A stretch of 64,000 bases of DNA, taken from NCBI RefSeq assembly GCF_001421785.1, contig NZ_LMLB01000001.1, positions 633,373 to 697,372 on the forward strand, in the 5' to 3' direction. Below, in pieces: positions 23,994 to 33,378 of the stretch (positions within the stretch are counted from its first letter, which is position 1; every line of letters starts with the position of its first letter). Made by a program: the position numbers and the translations under genes. Source of the DNA: Sphingomonas sp. Leaf33 (lineage in GTDB: Bacteria; Pseudomonadota; Alphaproteobacteria; Sphingomonadales; Sphingomonadaceae). The notes under the pieces were generated by a model that saw nothing but the letters and a program-made list of their open reading frames with translations, did not search any database and was not told the origin of the DNA.

Positions 23994-26580
23994 ATGTCAT
24001 CGTCCGGGTCCATCGGTGAAGAGCCTGCGGTGTTCGCGCACCATGTGCGTGCGCTGCTCGCCCGGCAGCGGCGCGAGGACGAGGAAGCGATCGCCGGGTC
24101 CCTGAAGCGGACAGGCTTCCGCGCGCAGGGCGACGATCGCGAGACCCGAGGGCCGCCGCGTCGCGCGTCCACGTCCGGCCGCGAGCGGACGGTGGACTTT
24201 CACGCCGCCAGCCCGCTGACCCGCCGCGACCGGCAGACGGGCGGGTTCCGGGTGCCACACTTCGACGTGAAGGCGGTTATGGCGATCCACCCGCCGTCCC
24301 GAAACGGCGTCGCCCATCCGCGCTGCGGCGGCGGGGGCATGAGCGCGGTGGCGCACTTCGACTATGTGACCGATGGCGCGCGGATCGGGCTGGCGACGCA
24401 TATCGACTATATCCGGCGGGAAACCGGCGTCGTCGATCCGGCGGGCGAGATGCTGCTCGACATGCTGGACGAGCAGGAGATGCGGGGGGATCTGAACCAG
24501 CTTGCCTGCTACACCAACATTCCCGGCGGCTGGGACCGGGCACGCAGCCTGTTCGAGGCGGCCGAGCGCGCCGCACCGCCGCCGAAGTCGCATCTGCTGC
24601 AGGCTTCGACCGCGCAGGTCACCAGCTTCGAGTATCAACTGAAGTTCGGCGGTGCCCCGACCTGGTTCCGCGAGATGACCCGGCGATTGCGGGCGGAAGC
24701 GGAGGAAGTCGAGCGGGAGGCGATCGAGCGTGGACGGCCCGCGCGGCATCGCACGGTCACCATCGCCGAGGTGTCTGGCAAGGAAGCCTATGAGCGCCTC
24801 GACTGGTTCGAACACAGGAGGTTCGCTGGCGATCTCGTCTCGTGGAAGCAGGGCCGGACCCAGCGGTCGCAGCACCGGTTCGTCGGCGAACTGCCCGATG
24901 GTCTTTCGGCGGTCGATCGCCATGAGATCCTGTCGCGGTTCTGCGGCATGTTGGCGGATGATGGCTGGATGGTGGTCGGCGCGATCCACCAACCCGACCG
25001 TCACAACGACCGCCGCAACTTCCACATCCATGTCGATGGCGTCGATCGCCCGGCCGAGTGGCTCGATGATTTTGGCTGCTGGGATTTCGAACATACCGCG
25101 CGCCGAAACGGAAAGGTCACGCATCCGGATCGCCAGAAGAAGGTCCGCTATCCAACGCCGCCCGCCGGCCTTCTGCGTGACCGGTTCATCACGATCGTCA
25201 ATGAGGTGATCGGCGATCGGCCGGACGTCGTGCGGTATCTGCACGGCACCTATGCCGACAACGGCATCGGGCTGACCCCGCTCGAGCATATGGGCAACCG
25301 GGCTCGAAGCACGCGGGATCGAGACGGAGGTGGGATCGCGCAACGCCCGGAGGATCCTCGCCGATGAGGCCGCGGCTTGCGAGAAGCGTGCGAACGAGGC
25401 GGAGGCGGCGCTCGCCGGCGAACTCGCACTGATCCGTACCATCGTGGCGAACGATCTCGCCGTCATGGCCGCGGTCGAACGCTACGAACGACTAGAACGG
25501 CGTCTGATCCGGCGGCGGCTTCAGCGCGAATTGGCCGACGTCGTTATCACGATGGCGCGGTCGCGGGCGGAGACGGTGGTGCATACGCTGACCCCGACGC
25601 CGGGGCGCCCTGTGACACCGCGCAAGGGAGACGACCAACTGCTCGCCGATGCTCGGGCGCACCTTGCATGGGTCGAGCGGAACAGCCCTACGCCGGACGA
25701 GCGGGAAGCGGCGCGACGGGTGGAGGAGGCGCTCGCTGCAAGAGCAGCGGACCAGTGGGCCATCGTGCAAGCGGCAACTTCACGGCTTGGGCAAGCGCCG
25801 GCCATGGACGCGCTCGTCTACGTTCCGCGCCAACAGGCGCCTGCGGCGGCGGGCACGGCGTCGCGGTTCGATGACCAGAAGCGGGATCGACTGCGCGCCT
25901 GGCTGCGCAAACACGCCGCTGATGGGGATCTGCTGATTTTCGATAACGGCGAAGCGCGGCTCGGCCGCAGCGTTCCAAGGACGATCGACACGCTGATGCG
26001 GCAGTTTGCCCATGAACTGAGCTTCCAGCGATTGCTGCTGGCGGAGCGGCACCGGCGGGCTGATCGCGAGATGCTGTCGGGCTTTGCTCCGTCGAAGGAG
26101 ACGCCAAGCACGTCTTCCGATTCAGGCAAGCCGCGCCGGATCACGCATCCGTCACCGTCAAGCGCCCCGTTCACCACGACGGTTCAAACCCTGCCGATCC
26201 CAGAACCGGGCGAGGCGGAGTTCTCGTCCATGGTCATGGGCACGACTTCTGTTACGCCCCGCGCGCCGCGCACGGTCGCGCCACGCGCGCATATCTCGAC
26301 ACGGCAGGTGAATCGGAAACCTGACATTTCCGGATCGCCGGCTGGCAAGCGGTCGAACCGGGTCGCACCGAGCGGGCCGGATCGGGTCGGCTCTACCGCG
26401 CTGAAGGACACTTCTACCGACCGCGCCGCACTCACGTCGGAGACGGCCGAGAAGTCGAAGGTCAGTATCTTTGATCAGGCATCGTCGTTGCCGACGACGG
26501 GCGAGAAGAGAGTGGCGCCCAAGGGGCCGGCAAGCTCTGCGCCACCGGTCAGCCTGCCCACGAAGGGCCCCGAGCGCTAG
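23994..26580 (+). pseudogene. MobA/MobL-type relaxase, frameshifted
   Basis: Two overlapping frames together encode about 860 residues of a mobilisation relaxase. The first (23994-25367) has HIDYIRRETGVVD, LNWFEHRRFAGDL-like sequence and the metal-binding His motif HQPDRHNDRRNFHIHVDG. It also has YLHGTYADNGIGLTPLEHMGNRA, where MobA/L proteins continue LExxGIxTExGxRN. Here that continuation (GIETEVGSRNARR) occurs in the next frame (from about 25310, open to 26580). A net +1 shift (one extra base or two lost) lies near 25303-25310. The distal part is a charged helical region and a Ser/Thr/Pro-rich tail. It is either an inactivated gene or a sequencing error. Confidence 0.75.
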
Positions 26581-26724
26581 CCCGTCGCGCGCATCTGGGA
26601 AGACCCGCCGGGGCTGGCGGAAGGAAGATTGGGAAGCGCCTGCGGCTGTGCCGTGAAGGCGAAAATGAAGGTGCGGAAGGGTGGCGTGCAGCCCGCCACC
26701 TCCCGCATAATCCCAAGGACTTCC

Positions 26725-27255
26725 ATGTATATCATGACCAAAGAGCGGGCGCTGGCGCAGATGCGCGCGCTGACCGCGACCCAGGCGCTCGCCACGCTGG
26801 TGGGCTGGCAATCCGACCCGGCGACTCGGCTGCTGCTGCGCTCGCCGTTCAGCGACTGGTTTTATGCTGCCACCCCCGACCTGCTGCTGGTCCCGTCGAT
26901 CGAGCCGTCGCGCGGGGATCTCCGGACGGTCGATAGGGGCATGCGTGAGGCGCGTTGCGACGCACTCGTCGTCAAGGCGTCGAGTGAGGGCCGGCGCACC
27001 CTCTATATCGCTTACGGCCAGTGGGGGCGGCAGGAGAACGTCTGGTGCCATGGCCGGCGGCTCTGGCTGTCGCCGCATGGCAAGGCGTGGCTGGTCCCCG
27101 ACCCGCACGACAGCGAGGATCCGCACCTGTCGATGCAGTTGACCGCGCGCCGGCTGCTGGTGGCGTCGCATCCGCCCGCGCGGGACGACCAGGAGGCGAT
27201 CGACGGCCTCGACCGAGCCGACGCCTTCCTTGCGCAGCTGTGGGGGGACCGCTGA
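26725..27255 (+). CDS. hypothetical protein of the mobilisation region
   Basis: A 176-residue protein of unknown family. It begins MYIMTKERALAQMRALTATQALATLVGWQSDPATRLLLRSPFSDWFY and is compact and soluble, with a central YIAYGQWGRQENVWCHGRRLWLSPHGKAWLVPDPHD. An AAGGA Shine-Dalgarno 6 nt before the ATG at 26725 sets the start. It overlaps the next gene by one base (TGATG), so the pair is translated together. Context suggests a role in plasmid or island transfer or maintenance. Confidence 0.72.
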   Translation: MYIMTKERALAQMRALTATQALATLVGWQSDPATRLLLRSPFSDWFYAATPDLLLVPSIEPSRGDLRTVDRGMREARCDALVVKASSEGRRTLYIAYGQWGRQENVWCHGRRLWLSPHGKAWLVPDPHDSEDPHLSMQLTARRLLVASHPPARDDQEAIDGLDRADAFLAQLWGDR

Positions 27256-27887
27256 TGCCCGCGCTGCCGTGGATCAGCCCGGCAGATGCCGATGACATGC
27301 TGTTCGACGATCCGTTGGGATCGTCGCCCAACTTCGGTTTCGCGCTGCTGCGGCCGAAGGCGAAGGGCAAGCGCAACACCACCGCCGACCTCGCCCGGGC
27401 CAAGCTCCAGCCGAGCAGGCCGGACGACGCGGCCTGGGGGCCGGACGGGCTGTGGCCGATCACCTGCACGACCAGCCGGCTGGTGCCCGCGCCCGGTGTG
27501 GCCATCGAGCCGGATGCGCTGGAGGGCGTGTTCGAAGGCTATGACGCCAGGGTCAAGCCGCACCAAAAACTGCTGGCCACGGTCCTGACCATGCGTTTCG
27601 ATCACGGCTGGCAGGCCACCGACATCCTGTCGCTCGTCGGCATGTACGCGCTGCAGCACCTCGCGCTCGAACGCCGGCTGACCAGCCTTACCGTCGTCCA
27701 TATGCCGGGTGACGAACTTTCGGCGCGCCGCCCGCACGTCCACTGCGTGGTGCTGGCGCGGGTCCACCGCGCCAGCGGATGGGGGGAGCTGCACCGCGAT
27801 CTCGTCGCCAAGGACGCGCAGGCCGCCTTCGATTCGGAATGGTCAGCTTTTCGGGACGAATGGGCGCCGCGCTTCGCGCCCGGCTGA
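27255..27887 (+). CDS. hypothetical protein with HUH-like motif
   Basis: A 210-residue protein coupled to the preceding gene. Near residues 157-165 it has ARRPHVHCVVLARVH, a His-hydrophobic-His pattern as in HUH endonucleases (relaxases, rolling-circle Reps, IS91-type transposases). No clear catalytic tyrosine can be assigned, but Tyr residues occur at GYDARV and GMYALQHL. The N-terminus (ADADDMLFDDPLGSSPNFGFALLRPKAKGKRNT) is polar. It may be a small relaxase-like or accessory protein. The family was not recognised. Confidence 0.68.
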   Translation: MPALPWISPADADDMLFDDPLGSSPNFGFALLRPKAKGKRNTTADLARAKLQPSRPDDAAWGPDGLWPITCTTSRLVPAPGVAIEPDALEGVFEGYDARVKPHQKLLATVLTMRFDHGWQATDILSLVGMYALQHLALERRLTSLTVVHMPGDELSARRPHVHCVVLARVHRASGWGELHRDLVAKDAQAAFDSEWSAFRDEWAPRFAPG

Positions 27888-28012
27888 GCAGGCCGCCGAG
27901 CATCCGCGACAGGCGTCGCGGGTGCCTCCGGCCAAGGCGGGCGGTGCCCGCCTGAAGGGGAATGAACCGATGGAATGTCCCCGATGGTGGGGACGAAATC
28001 GGGAAGAACCAG

Positions 28013-28504
28013 ATGACCAACACCGCCGCCGCCCGCGCTCACCTCGCCGCCGTTTCCACGATGCTCTTGGGCAACCGCACGTCCGACCATCGGCCGCATT
28101 GCTTGCCGGTGAGCGCCTCGATCAGCTCGCGCGGCTCCGACTGGGGCAGATGGCCTGCGACGCGCAGGCCGACCTCGTCCACCTCACCTTCGAGGAGCAG
28201 GCGGGCGAAACCGTGATGACCGACATTTCGATCTTCGTGCCGCGCGACCGGATCTGCTTCTCACACCCTGGCTGCAAGCTGTGGCTGTCGAAGACCGGGT
28301 CGCGCGGGCTGCTGCTGCCGCAGCCGCATGTCCGCGGCAGCTTCCGCCTCGCGCCGGGGCGAAATCATCCACGTGCCCTTCAAGCCCACCGACGCCGACG
28401 CCGAGCAGGGCATCGCCCGCGCCGAGGCGCGCCTGCGCCGGCTGGTCGAGCGCGGTGTCAATGTCGCGGGCCGCGTCGTCATCAACGACTGGCCGATCTG
28501 GTAG
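28013..28504 (+). pseudogene. decayed gene with two compensating frameshifts
   Basis: A start MTNTAAARAHLAAVSTMLLGNR (28013 on) continues in a different frame as ALLAGERLDQLARLRLGQMACDAQADLVHLTFEEQAGETV...ISIFVPRDRICFSHPGCKLWLSKTGSRGLLLPQPHVRGSFRLAPG. It then returns to the first frame as GEIIHVPFKPTDADAEQGIARAEARLRRLVERGVNVAGRVVINDWPIW and stops near 28504. The shifts lie at about 28080-28110 and 28350-28360. The combined protein of about 160 residues is unknown. It overlaps the 3' end of the antisense methyltransferase. Confidence 0.55.
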
Positions 28505-29014
28505 TGAGGCGAGCCCGTGCGAGCGGGCCAGCCAATACCCCTCCGCGATCTCCGCCCAGCGTGCCCGCTGCTCGGTCGAGCTACCGAATGCCACCAGCAT
28601 CAACGAATGGGGCGTGTGCTGCGACCGGCCGCGGATGTCGGCGAAACGCACCCGGCCCCGCAGGAGGATGATGTCGGCCTCGACGGTCAACGTTTCGTGG
28701 AACCAGCGGGAGTCGGTGCGCGCGGGGACGAGGCAGACGACGCTGCCGACATTCCCGCACGACCATTGGTCATGCGCGCGTTTCAGCCAGCGCAGCGTTT
28801 CGCTGAAAGGAGGATTGACGAAGGCGAGCCCGCCCGACCAGTCGTCGACGAACCCGTCGCCGCCTTCTTCGAGCAGGATGCGGCGCTTCGCGACCACCGG
28901 GCTCAGCTCATGACCGCACGGGTCAAGGTCGATCGCGCCGAACGCATGGTGGACCTTCGCCAGGAACTCTGGCGGGGTGAAGCGGACGTCACGGTCGGCC
29001 TTGTCGCCTTCGCC
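28184..29014 (-). pseudogene. DNA N-6-adenine-methyltransferase part of a split HTH-Dam gene
   Basis: The frame following the HTH gene's TAG stop reads on without interruption: GEGDKADRDVRFTPPEFLAKVHHAFGAIDLDPCGHELSPVVAKRRILLEEGGDGFVDDWSGGLAFVNPPFSETLRWLKRAHDQW. It continues through VVCLVPARTDSRWFHETL and RVRFADIRG. This is the phage-type Dam (DNA N-6-adenine-methyltransferase) domain with the NPPF catalytic motif intact. The conserved part begins upstream of the first usable start (GTG, 28897), so a stand-alone product would be truncated. The last 100 or so residues (below about 28495) are antisense to the neighbouring decayed gene and probably not native. Confidence 0.72.
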
Positions 29015-29395
29015 CTAATGAGCGCGCTCCATGGCGCGGCGCCGGGCTTTCGGCGCCAGCACGGTCAGCAGGCGGAGCAGGCTGGCAACCGACCCGCCGC
29101 CGCGCTCGAGGCTGGCAAGCGTCGTGCGCGATATCCCCGCGCGTGACGCCGCCTTCTCCACCGTCCAGCCACGCCGGAGCCGGCTGGCGCGCAGTTTTGC
29201 ACCAAGGGTGTCGCCCGACCCGAGACCGGTCAGCCGGAAGTTGGTCGCGGTCATCACCGCGACAAGGGTCTCGACCAAACCGACGCCCCGCTCGAGCCGC
29301 TTGATCTTCTGGAGCGGCACGCCGATGCGCGCCGCGAGCGCGGATTGCGACACGCCCGACGACTTGCGCGCTTCGATGAGCGCCGCGACCAACAT
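29015..29395 (-). CDS. XRE-type HTH protein, N-terminal part of the split methyltransferase
   Basis: A 126-residue protein with two helix-turn-helix regions: VSQSALAARIGVPLQKIKRLERGVG and WTVEKAASRAGISRTTLASLERGGGSVASLLRLLTVLAPKARRR. It ends MERAH then TAG. Directly in frame after the amber codon comes the methyltransferase domain. HTH-Dam fusions of this exact layout exist in sphingomonad and rhizobial mobile DNA, to my memory with Trp at the stop position. The intact ancestor was probably a single protein; a TGG-to-TAG change would explain the split. It is divergent from the subtilase region. Confidence 0.75.
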   Translation of the reverse strand: MLVAALIEARKSSGVSQSALAARIGVPLQKIKRLERGVGLVETLVAVMTATNFRLTGLGSGDTLGAKLRASRLRRGWTVEKAASRAGISRTTLASLERGGGSVASLLRLLTVLAPKARRRAMERAH

Positions 29396-29641
29396 CAGAT
29401 ACCAAAAGGGTTCATATTCTGGTCGATATGAGCGGCCGTATGTGCCGGGTCAATACTTAGTGAAATTGTCAGTCCATCAGCGTGATTACTTGCGTCAATC
29501 CGCTTAGATATGTCGTAAAATCCCGACAAAAGTAAACATTGCTTTACTATGTCAGGAACAGCCGACATCGTGTCGCGAAGATTTGCGTTGCCGACAGGCA
29601 GGCAGATGGCTTAACCTGCCCCCGCTCACCAGCAGGTGGGC

Positions 29642-29817
29642 CGAGGCGTGGAAACCTCGTCAAAGAGAGCCGTAGACCCGGTCCGAACCAGTTTCGGCCG
29701 GGAGGCGGACGCGTATGTCCAGGGCCTTCGGGCCTAAAGGCGTTCGCGCCTGTCTCTTTGCAGGTTTCCAACTTCCGGCTTTCGGGCCGGCACCGCCTCG
29801 TAAACTGGGGCGGTGCC
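29642..29817 (+). ncRNA. structured leader RNA or small RNA upstream of the subtilase
   Basis: A run of about 175 nt can fold into one closed multi-branched structure. TGGAAACCT (29649-29657) pairs with AGGTTTCCA (29762-29770), and CAAAGAGA (29661-29668) pairs with TCTCTTTG (29753-29760). Inside are CCCGG-T-CCGAA/TTCGG-CCGGG (29677-29702), GGAC/GTCC (29707-29720), and two UUCG-tetraloop hairpins, GGCC-TTCG-GGCC (29723-29734) and GGCG-TTCG-CGCC (29739-29750). A third UUCG hairpin at 29775-29790 overlaps the arm of a 9-bp stem GGCACCGCC/GGCGGTGCC (29789-29817), so the two exclude each other. This is switch-like. No known riboswitch consensus was recognised. Confidence 0.45.
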
Positions 29818-29865
29818 GCCGGCTGGAGAAGCCACTCGGCACCGACGCGAACGGGGGTTCGGGCG

Positions 29866-32121
29866 TTGGGTGTTGAGCGACGGAAGTGCGGAAACCGCGC
29901 ACGCGTAAAGAACATATCGGTGATCTCGGCGGGCCTGCTACTGGCCGCCTGTGGTGGCGGTGGTGGCGTAAACTCGGGCGGGTCAACCGCACCGCCGACA
30001 GTGACTCCGGCCCCGACGCCGGCACCCAGCCCGGCTCCCTCGCCGACGTCGTCGGCGGATAGCACCGAATACAGGGCATCGGGCGCCGTGATCATCGCCA
30101 AGGCCGCCTACGCCTATGACCGGGGCATCTCCGGCAAGGGTGTGACGATCGCGGTGCTCGACACCGGCATCAACCGCGCGACGCCAGAGTTTGCCGGGCG
30201 TATCTCGGCCGACAGCACCGGCTTCGAACAACGCGTCGCGCGCTGCGGGAGCTGCCCGGCGGAGACGCTCGCGCCCTATGCGATCGATGACAAGCAGGGC
30301 CACGGCACGACCGTCGCCTCGGTCGCGCTGGCTGCGCGTAACGGATCGGGGCCGCAGGGCGTCGCGCCCGAGGCGACGCTGCTCGCGCTGAAGATCGTCG
30401 GGGCCGACCTCTCGGGCCAGACCGCCGGCAGCACCGGACCGATCCCGGAGAGCGGAAGCGCGAACGCGATGCTGATCGCGCCCGCAATCCGCTATGCGGT
30501 CGAGAAAGGCGCGTTCGTCAGCGTGTTGTCGCTCAACGGCTTCGGCACGGGGCAGCTGGCGCAGGACCAGCGCGCCGCGATGGACCAGGTACGCCTCGCC
30601 GACCGGCTGCTAGTCAATTCGGTCGACAATGCGACAGGCCAGGACAGCTTCACCGGCCAGTTCGCGGAGAACTTCGTCGGCAGCGACCGCGCCAACAAGG
30701 ACTGGTTCCTGTTCGCGATCGGGGTCGACCAGAACGGCAATCCGCGCAGTGCCAACGGGAATGCCGGCCCGCTCGCCGACCGGATGCTCGCGGCCGGCGG
30801 CAACAACGTCCAGGTCGTCGACAAGGACGGCAATGTCGTCACGGTCACCGGCAACAGCTTCGCCGCACCCGCGGTCGCCGGGGCGGCAGCGCTGCTCAAG
30901 CAATATTGGCCGCAGCTCGGCGGCAAGGCGATCAGCCGCATCCTGCTCGACACCGCCACCGACGCCGGTGGGCCCGGCGTGGATGCCGTGTTCGGCGCGG
31001 GCATCCTCAACGTTGAGAAGGCAATGCAGGCGCAGGCGCCCGCCTCGTCCTTCGCCGCCGCCGATGCGGTGCTGACCCGCTTCTCGTCGCTGACGACCTC
31101 CGCGCCGTTCGGTGGATCGGCCGCGGCGGCGACGGTGATGGGTCAGGTCGGCGGCATGACGGTGTTCGACCGCTATGGCCGCGACTATGGGATGACGGGT
31201 TCGACCGGTGCGCGGGCTCGCGGGTCCGGTCTGCTCGCCGGGGTGATGCTCGCGCCGACCGACACGCCATGGCGTGCTGCGCAGGCCAACGCCGCGCGCT
31301 TCGGCTTCGCGACCAACGTCGGCGCCTATTCAGGGGTTCGTCCCGCCGTGCCGGCCGTCATGTCCTTCGCGCCTGCCGTCGGGCAGCAGGTCACCCTCGG
31401 CACCAACGTCGCGATCGGCAACGGCAGCGGGCTGGCGGGTTCGCCGCTGCGCGGCATCACGTCGATGCCCATCGGCAGCATGTCGGCATGGTCCGGCGGG
31501 GGCTGGTCGGCGTCCTTTTCGAGTGGGACGTCCCGAGACGGGCGTCTTCGGCAACAGGTCATCGGCTTCGCCATGCCGCTGGGCGTCGGGCTTGAATTGT
31601 CCGACCTCGCCGAACGCGGTCAGGTGCTCGGCATGCGCGGCGACGCAACTCTCGGCCTGACCGGTGCGCGGACCACGCTTGCCACGCTGACCTACCGCCA
31701 GACGCTGGCCGGCGTCGACCTGACCGCGCGGGCGACCGCCTCCTCGACACGGACGTCGGGGGGCTCGGACTTGCTGCGCTTCGGCGGGCCGTTGATCGGC
31801 AGCGCCTTCGCGGTGGAAGGCGCGCGCGGCCTGTTCGGCGGACGCGCGACGCTCGGTCTGTCCTCGCCGCTTCGGGTCGAGCGCGCCCGTGCGATGCTTC
31901 TGGCGCCGGTGTCGTTCGACCTCGTCAGCGGCGCGCTCGCGACCCGCACCGTCGTGGTCGATTTCGCCCCGGATGCCCGCGAGCTGGACCTCGAACTGGG
32001 TTGGGCGACCGCACTGTCGCGCACGTCATCGCTGCGGTTCGGCGTTGCGCGTGCCTTCGATGCGGGCCACGTCGCGGGCGCGTCCGACACCGCCGGCTTC
32101 GTCACCATCGCCATCCGCTGA
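29866..32121 (+). CDS. S8 subtilase lipoprotein with C-terminal beta-rich domain
   Basis: A surface serine protease of about 751 residues. The most plausible start is the TTG at 29866, which gives a basic n-region, a hydrophobic stretch and a lipobox LLAAC at residue 29. A Pro/Thr/Ala linker follows (41-63). The catalytic triad is complete: D99 in VLDTGIN, H146 in GHGTTVA, S332 in GNSFAAPA. Residues beyond about 370 form alternating beta-rich segments (LGMRGDATLGLTGARTTLATLTYRQ, FGVARAFDAGHV) like the C-terminal domain of autotransporter-type S8 proteases. It is followed closely by three small envelope genes. Confidence 0.85.
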   Translation: MGVERRKCGNRARVKNISVISAGLLLAACGGGGGVNSGGSTAPPTVTPAPTPAPSPAPSPTSSADSTEYRASGAVIIAKAAYAYDRGISGKGVTIAVLDTGINRATPEFAGRISADSTGFEQRVARCGSCPAETLAPYAIDDKQGHGTTVASVALAARNGSGPQGVAPEATLLALKIVGADLSGQTAGSTGPIPESGSANAMLIAPAIRYAVEKGAFVSVLSLNGFGTGQLAQDQRAAMDQVRLADRLLVNSVDNATGQDSFTGQFAENFVGSDRANKDWFLFAIGVDQNGNPRSANGNAGPLADRMLAAGGNNVQVVDKDGNVVTVTGNSFAAPAVAGAAALLKQYWPQLGGKAISRILLDTATDAGGPGVDAVFGAGILNVEKAMQAQAPASSFAAADAVLTRFSSLTTSAPFGGSAAAATVMGQVGGMTVFDRYGRDYGMTGSTGARARGSGLLAGVMLAPTDTPWRAAQANAARFGFATNVGAYSGVRPAVPAVMSFAPAVGQQVTLGTNVAIGNGSGLAGSPLRGITSMPIGSMSAWSGGGWSASFSSGTSRDGRLRQQVIGFAMPLGVGLELSDLAERGQVLGMRGDATLGLTGARTTLATLTYRQTLAGVDLTARATASSTRTSGGSDLLRFGGPLIGSAFAVEGARGLFGGRATLGLSSPLRVERARAMLLAPVSFDLVSGALATRTVVVDFAPDARELDLELGWATALSRTSSLRFGVARAFDAGHVAGASDTAGFVTIAIR

Positions 32122-32142
32122 ACGACACGAGGAGCAGGAACC

Positions 32143-32856
32143 ATGAAGAAGACGCTCGCCGCCGCGGCCATCGTGCTCACCGCCGCACCAATGTCAGGAT
32201 CCGGGGCTGCCGCGACACCGCAGGCCGCCAGCGGCGTGGAAATGGCGGCGTTTCCGCTCGACGTCGCCGGGGTCAGGCTCGGCATGTCGGCGAGCGAGGC
32301 ACGCGCCGCGCTGGTGAAGGCCGGCTATGCGATGCCCGCGACCAATGGCGTGAGCTACGGACCGAGCTTGGCGGCCCGCGTCCGCGCAGAGGCGGCACGG
32401 CGGCGCACCGGTTCCGCCACGTCGCCGGCGATGAGCGACCGGGTGATGACGCAACTTCAAGGCGTCGGCCCGAACCGCGCGAGCATCACCGTCGGCCTGA
32501 CCGCCACGCCCGCCGGCGGTTCGACCGTCACCAGCGTCTTTCTGACGATGCCGCAGGAGGTCATGAAGGGTGACGCCTTCCTGCGCCAGGTCGTCGCCAA
32601 ATACGGCAAGCCCGATGGCAGCCGGGATCAAGGCATGACGCCCGCCTGGTGCAGCGCGCCGCTGAAGTCCGTCTGCGGCACGAGCACGCCGTTCCAGCGT
32701 CGGCCCGAAGCACTCCCGAACCTGAAGGCCTCGGTGGTCTACAACGACAACACGATCCGGCTGCAGGACGGCGCCGAGCAGGACCGTGAGCGTGAACGTA
32801 CCTTCGCCGCCACCGTCGATGGCGCCGCGCCGAAGACCGACCGCGCGGCCTTCTGA
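32143..32856 (+). CDS. periplasmic hypothetical protein
   Basis: A 237-residue exported protein with signal peptide MKKTLAAAAIVLTAAPMSGSGAAA. Its body has a helical MSASEARAALVKAGYAMPAT segment like SmpA/BamE-type or DUF-type periplasmic proteins, followed by KGDAFLRQVVAKYGKPDGS, a CSAPLKSVC Cys pair and a charged C-terminal helix. A good GAGCAGGAACC leader precedes the ATG. It is 21 bp after the protease and may act with it. Confidence 0.7.
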   Translation: MKKTLAAAAIVLTAAPMSGSGAAATPQAASGVEMAAFPLDVAGVRLGMSASEARAALVKAGYAMPATNGVSYGPSLAARVRAEAARRRTGSATSPAMSDRVMTQLQGVGPNRASITVGLTATPAGGSTVTSVFLTMPQEVMKGDAFLRQVVAKYGKPDGSRDQGMTPAWCSAPLKSVCGTSTPFQRRPEALPNLKASVVYNDNTIRLQDGAEQDRERERTFAATVDGAAPKTDRAAF

Positions 32857-32868
32857 GGGCGCGCGGTC

Positions 32869-33336
32869 ATGATTGCCGTCATCGGAGCCGTCGCGATACT
32901 GATGCTGGTCGGCGTGCTCGACGCCACCGGCTTCTTCCGCGCGCTGCCGCTGATCCTGCTGCTGGGCGCGCTATCGTTCGTCGCCGCGATGATCGCGAAG
33001 GTGAACCTCGGCCCTGCGTGGACGGCGTGGGCCGGCCTCGGCGTCCCGGCCGCACTGTTGCTCTGGGCGGCATGGCGGCCGGGATCGTCGCGCGCTAAGC
33101 TGTGGATCATGAGTGGCGCGTCGTTCGCGATGAACAGCCTCAAGTGGCTCGCGCTGATCGCCGGCGGGCTGACGCTGCCGGCGAACGGCTTCCACCTCGA
33201 CGTGTGGCTGACGCGCGGCTGGCCGTGGGCGGCTCTGGCAGTCGTCGCTTGGGCTGTGCAGGTGTTGGTGGACCGGGTGACGATCCGGTCAATCGCGAAG
33301 GAGCCGGGCGCTGCCGAACGGATGAAAGCGCTATAG
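32869..33336 (+). CDS. four-helix membrane protein
   Basis: A 155-residue integral membrane protein with about four transmembrane helices (MIAVIGAVAILMLVGVLDATGFF, LPLILLLGALSFVAAMIAKV, AWAGLGVPAALLLWAAW, AALAVVAWAVQVLVDRV). Family not recognised. It is the third gene of the run that starts with the subtilase. Confidence 0.7.
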   Translation: MIAVIGAVAILMLVGVLDATGFFRALPLILLLGALSFVAAMIAKVNLGPAWTAWAGLGVPAALLLWAAWRPGSSRAKLWIMSGASFAMNSLKWLALIAGGLTLPANGFHLDVWLTRGWPWAALAVVAWAVQVLVDRVTIRSIAKEPGAAERMKAL

Positions 33337-33378
33337 ATCGAAGATGTTGGACCGGGTCGGAATTCAGGAAGAATAGCT

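Noticed and set aside
23997-25466. A 489-residue minus-strand frame opposite the relaxase
   Set aside because: Antisense shadow; the relaxase frame carries the HxHxH motif and conserved segments, this one none.
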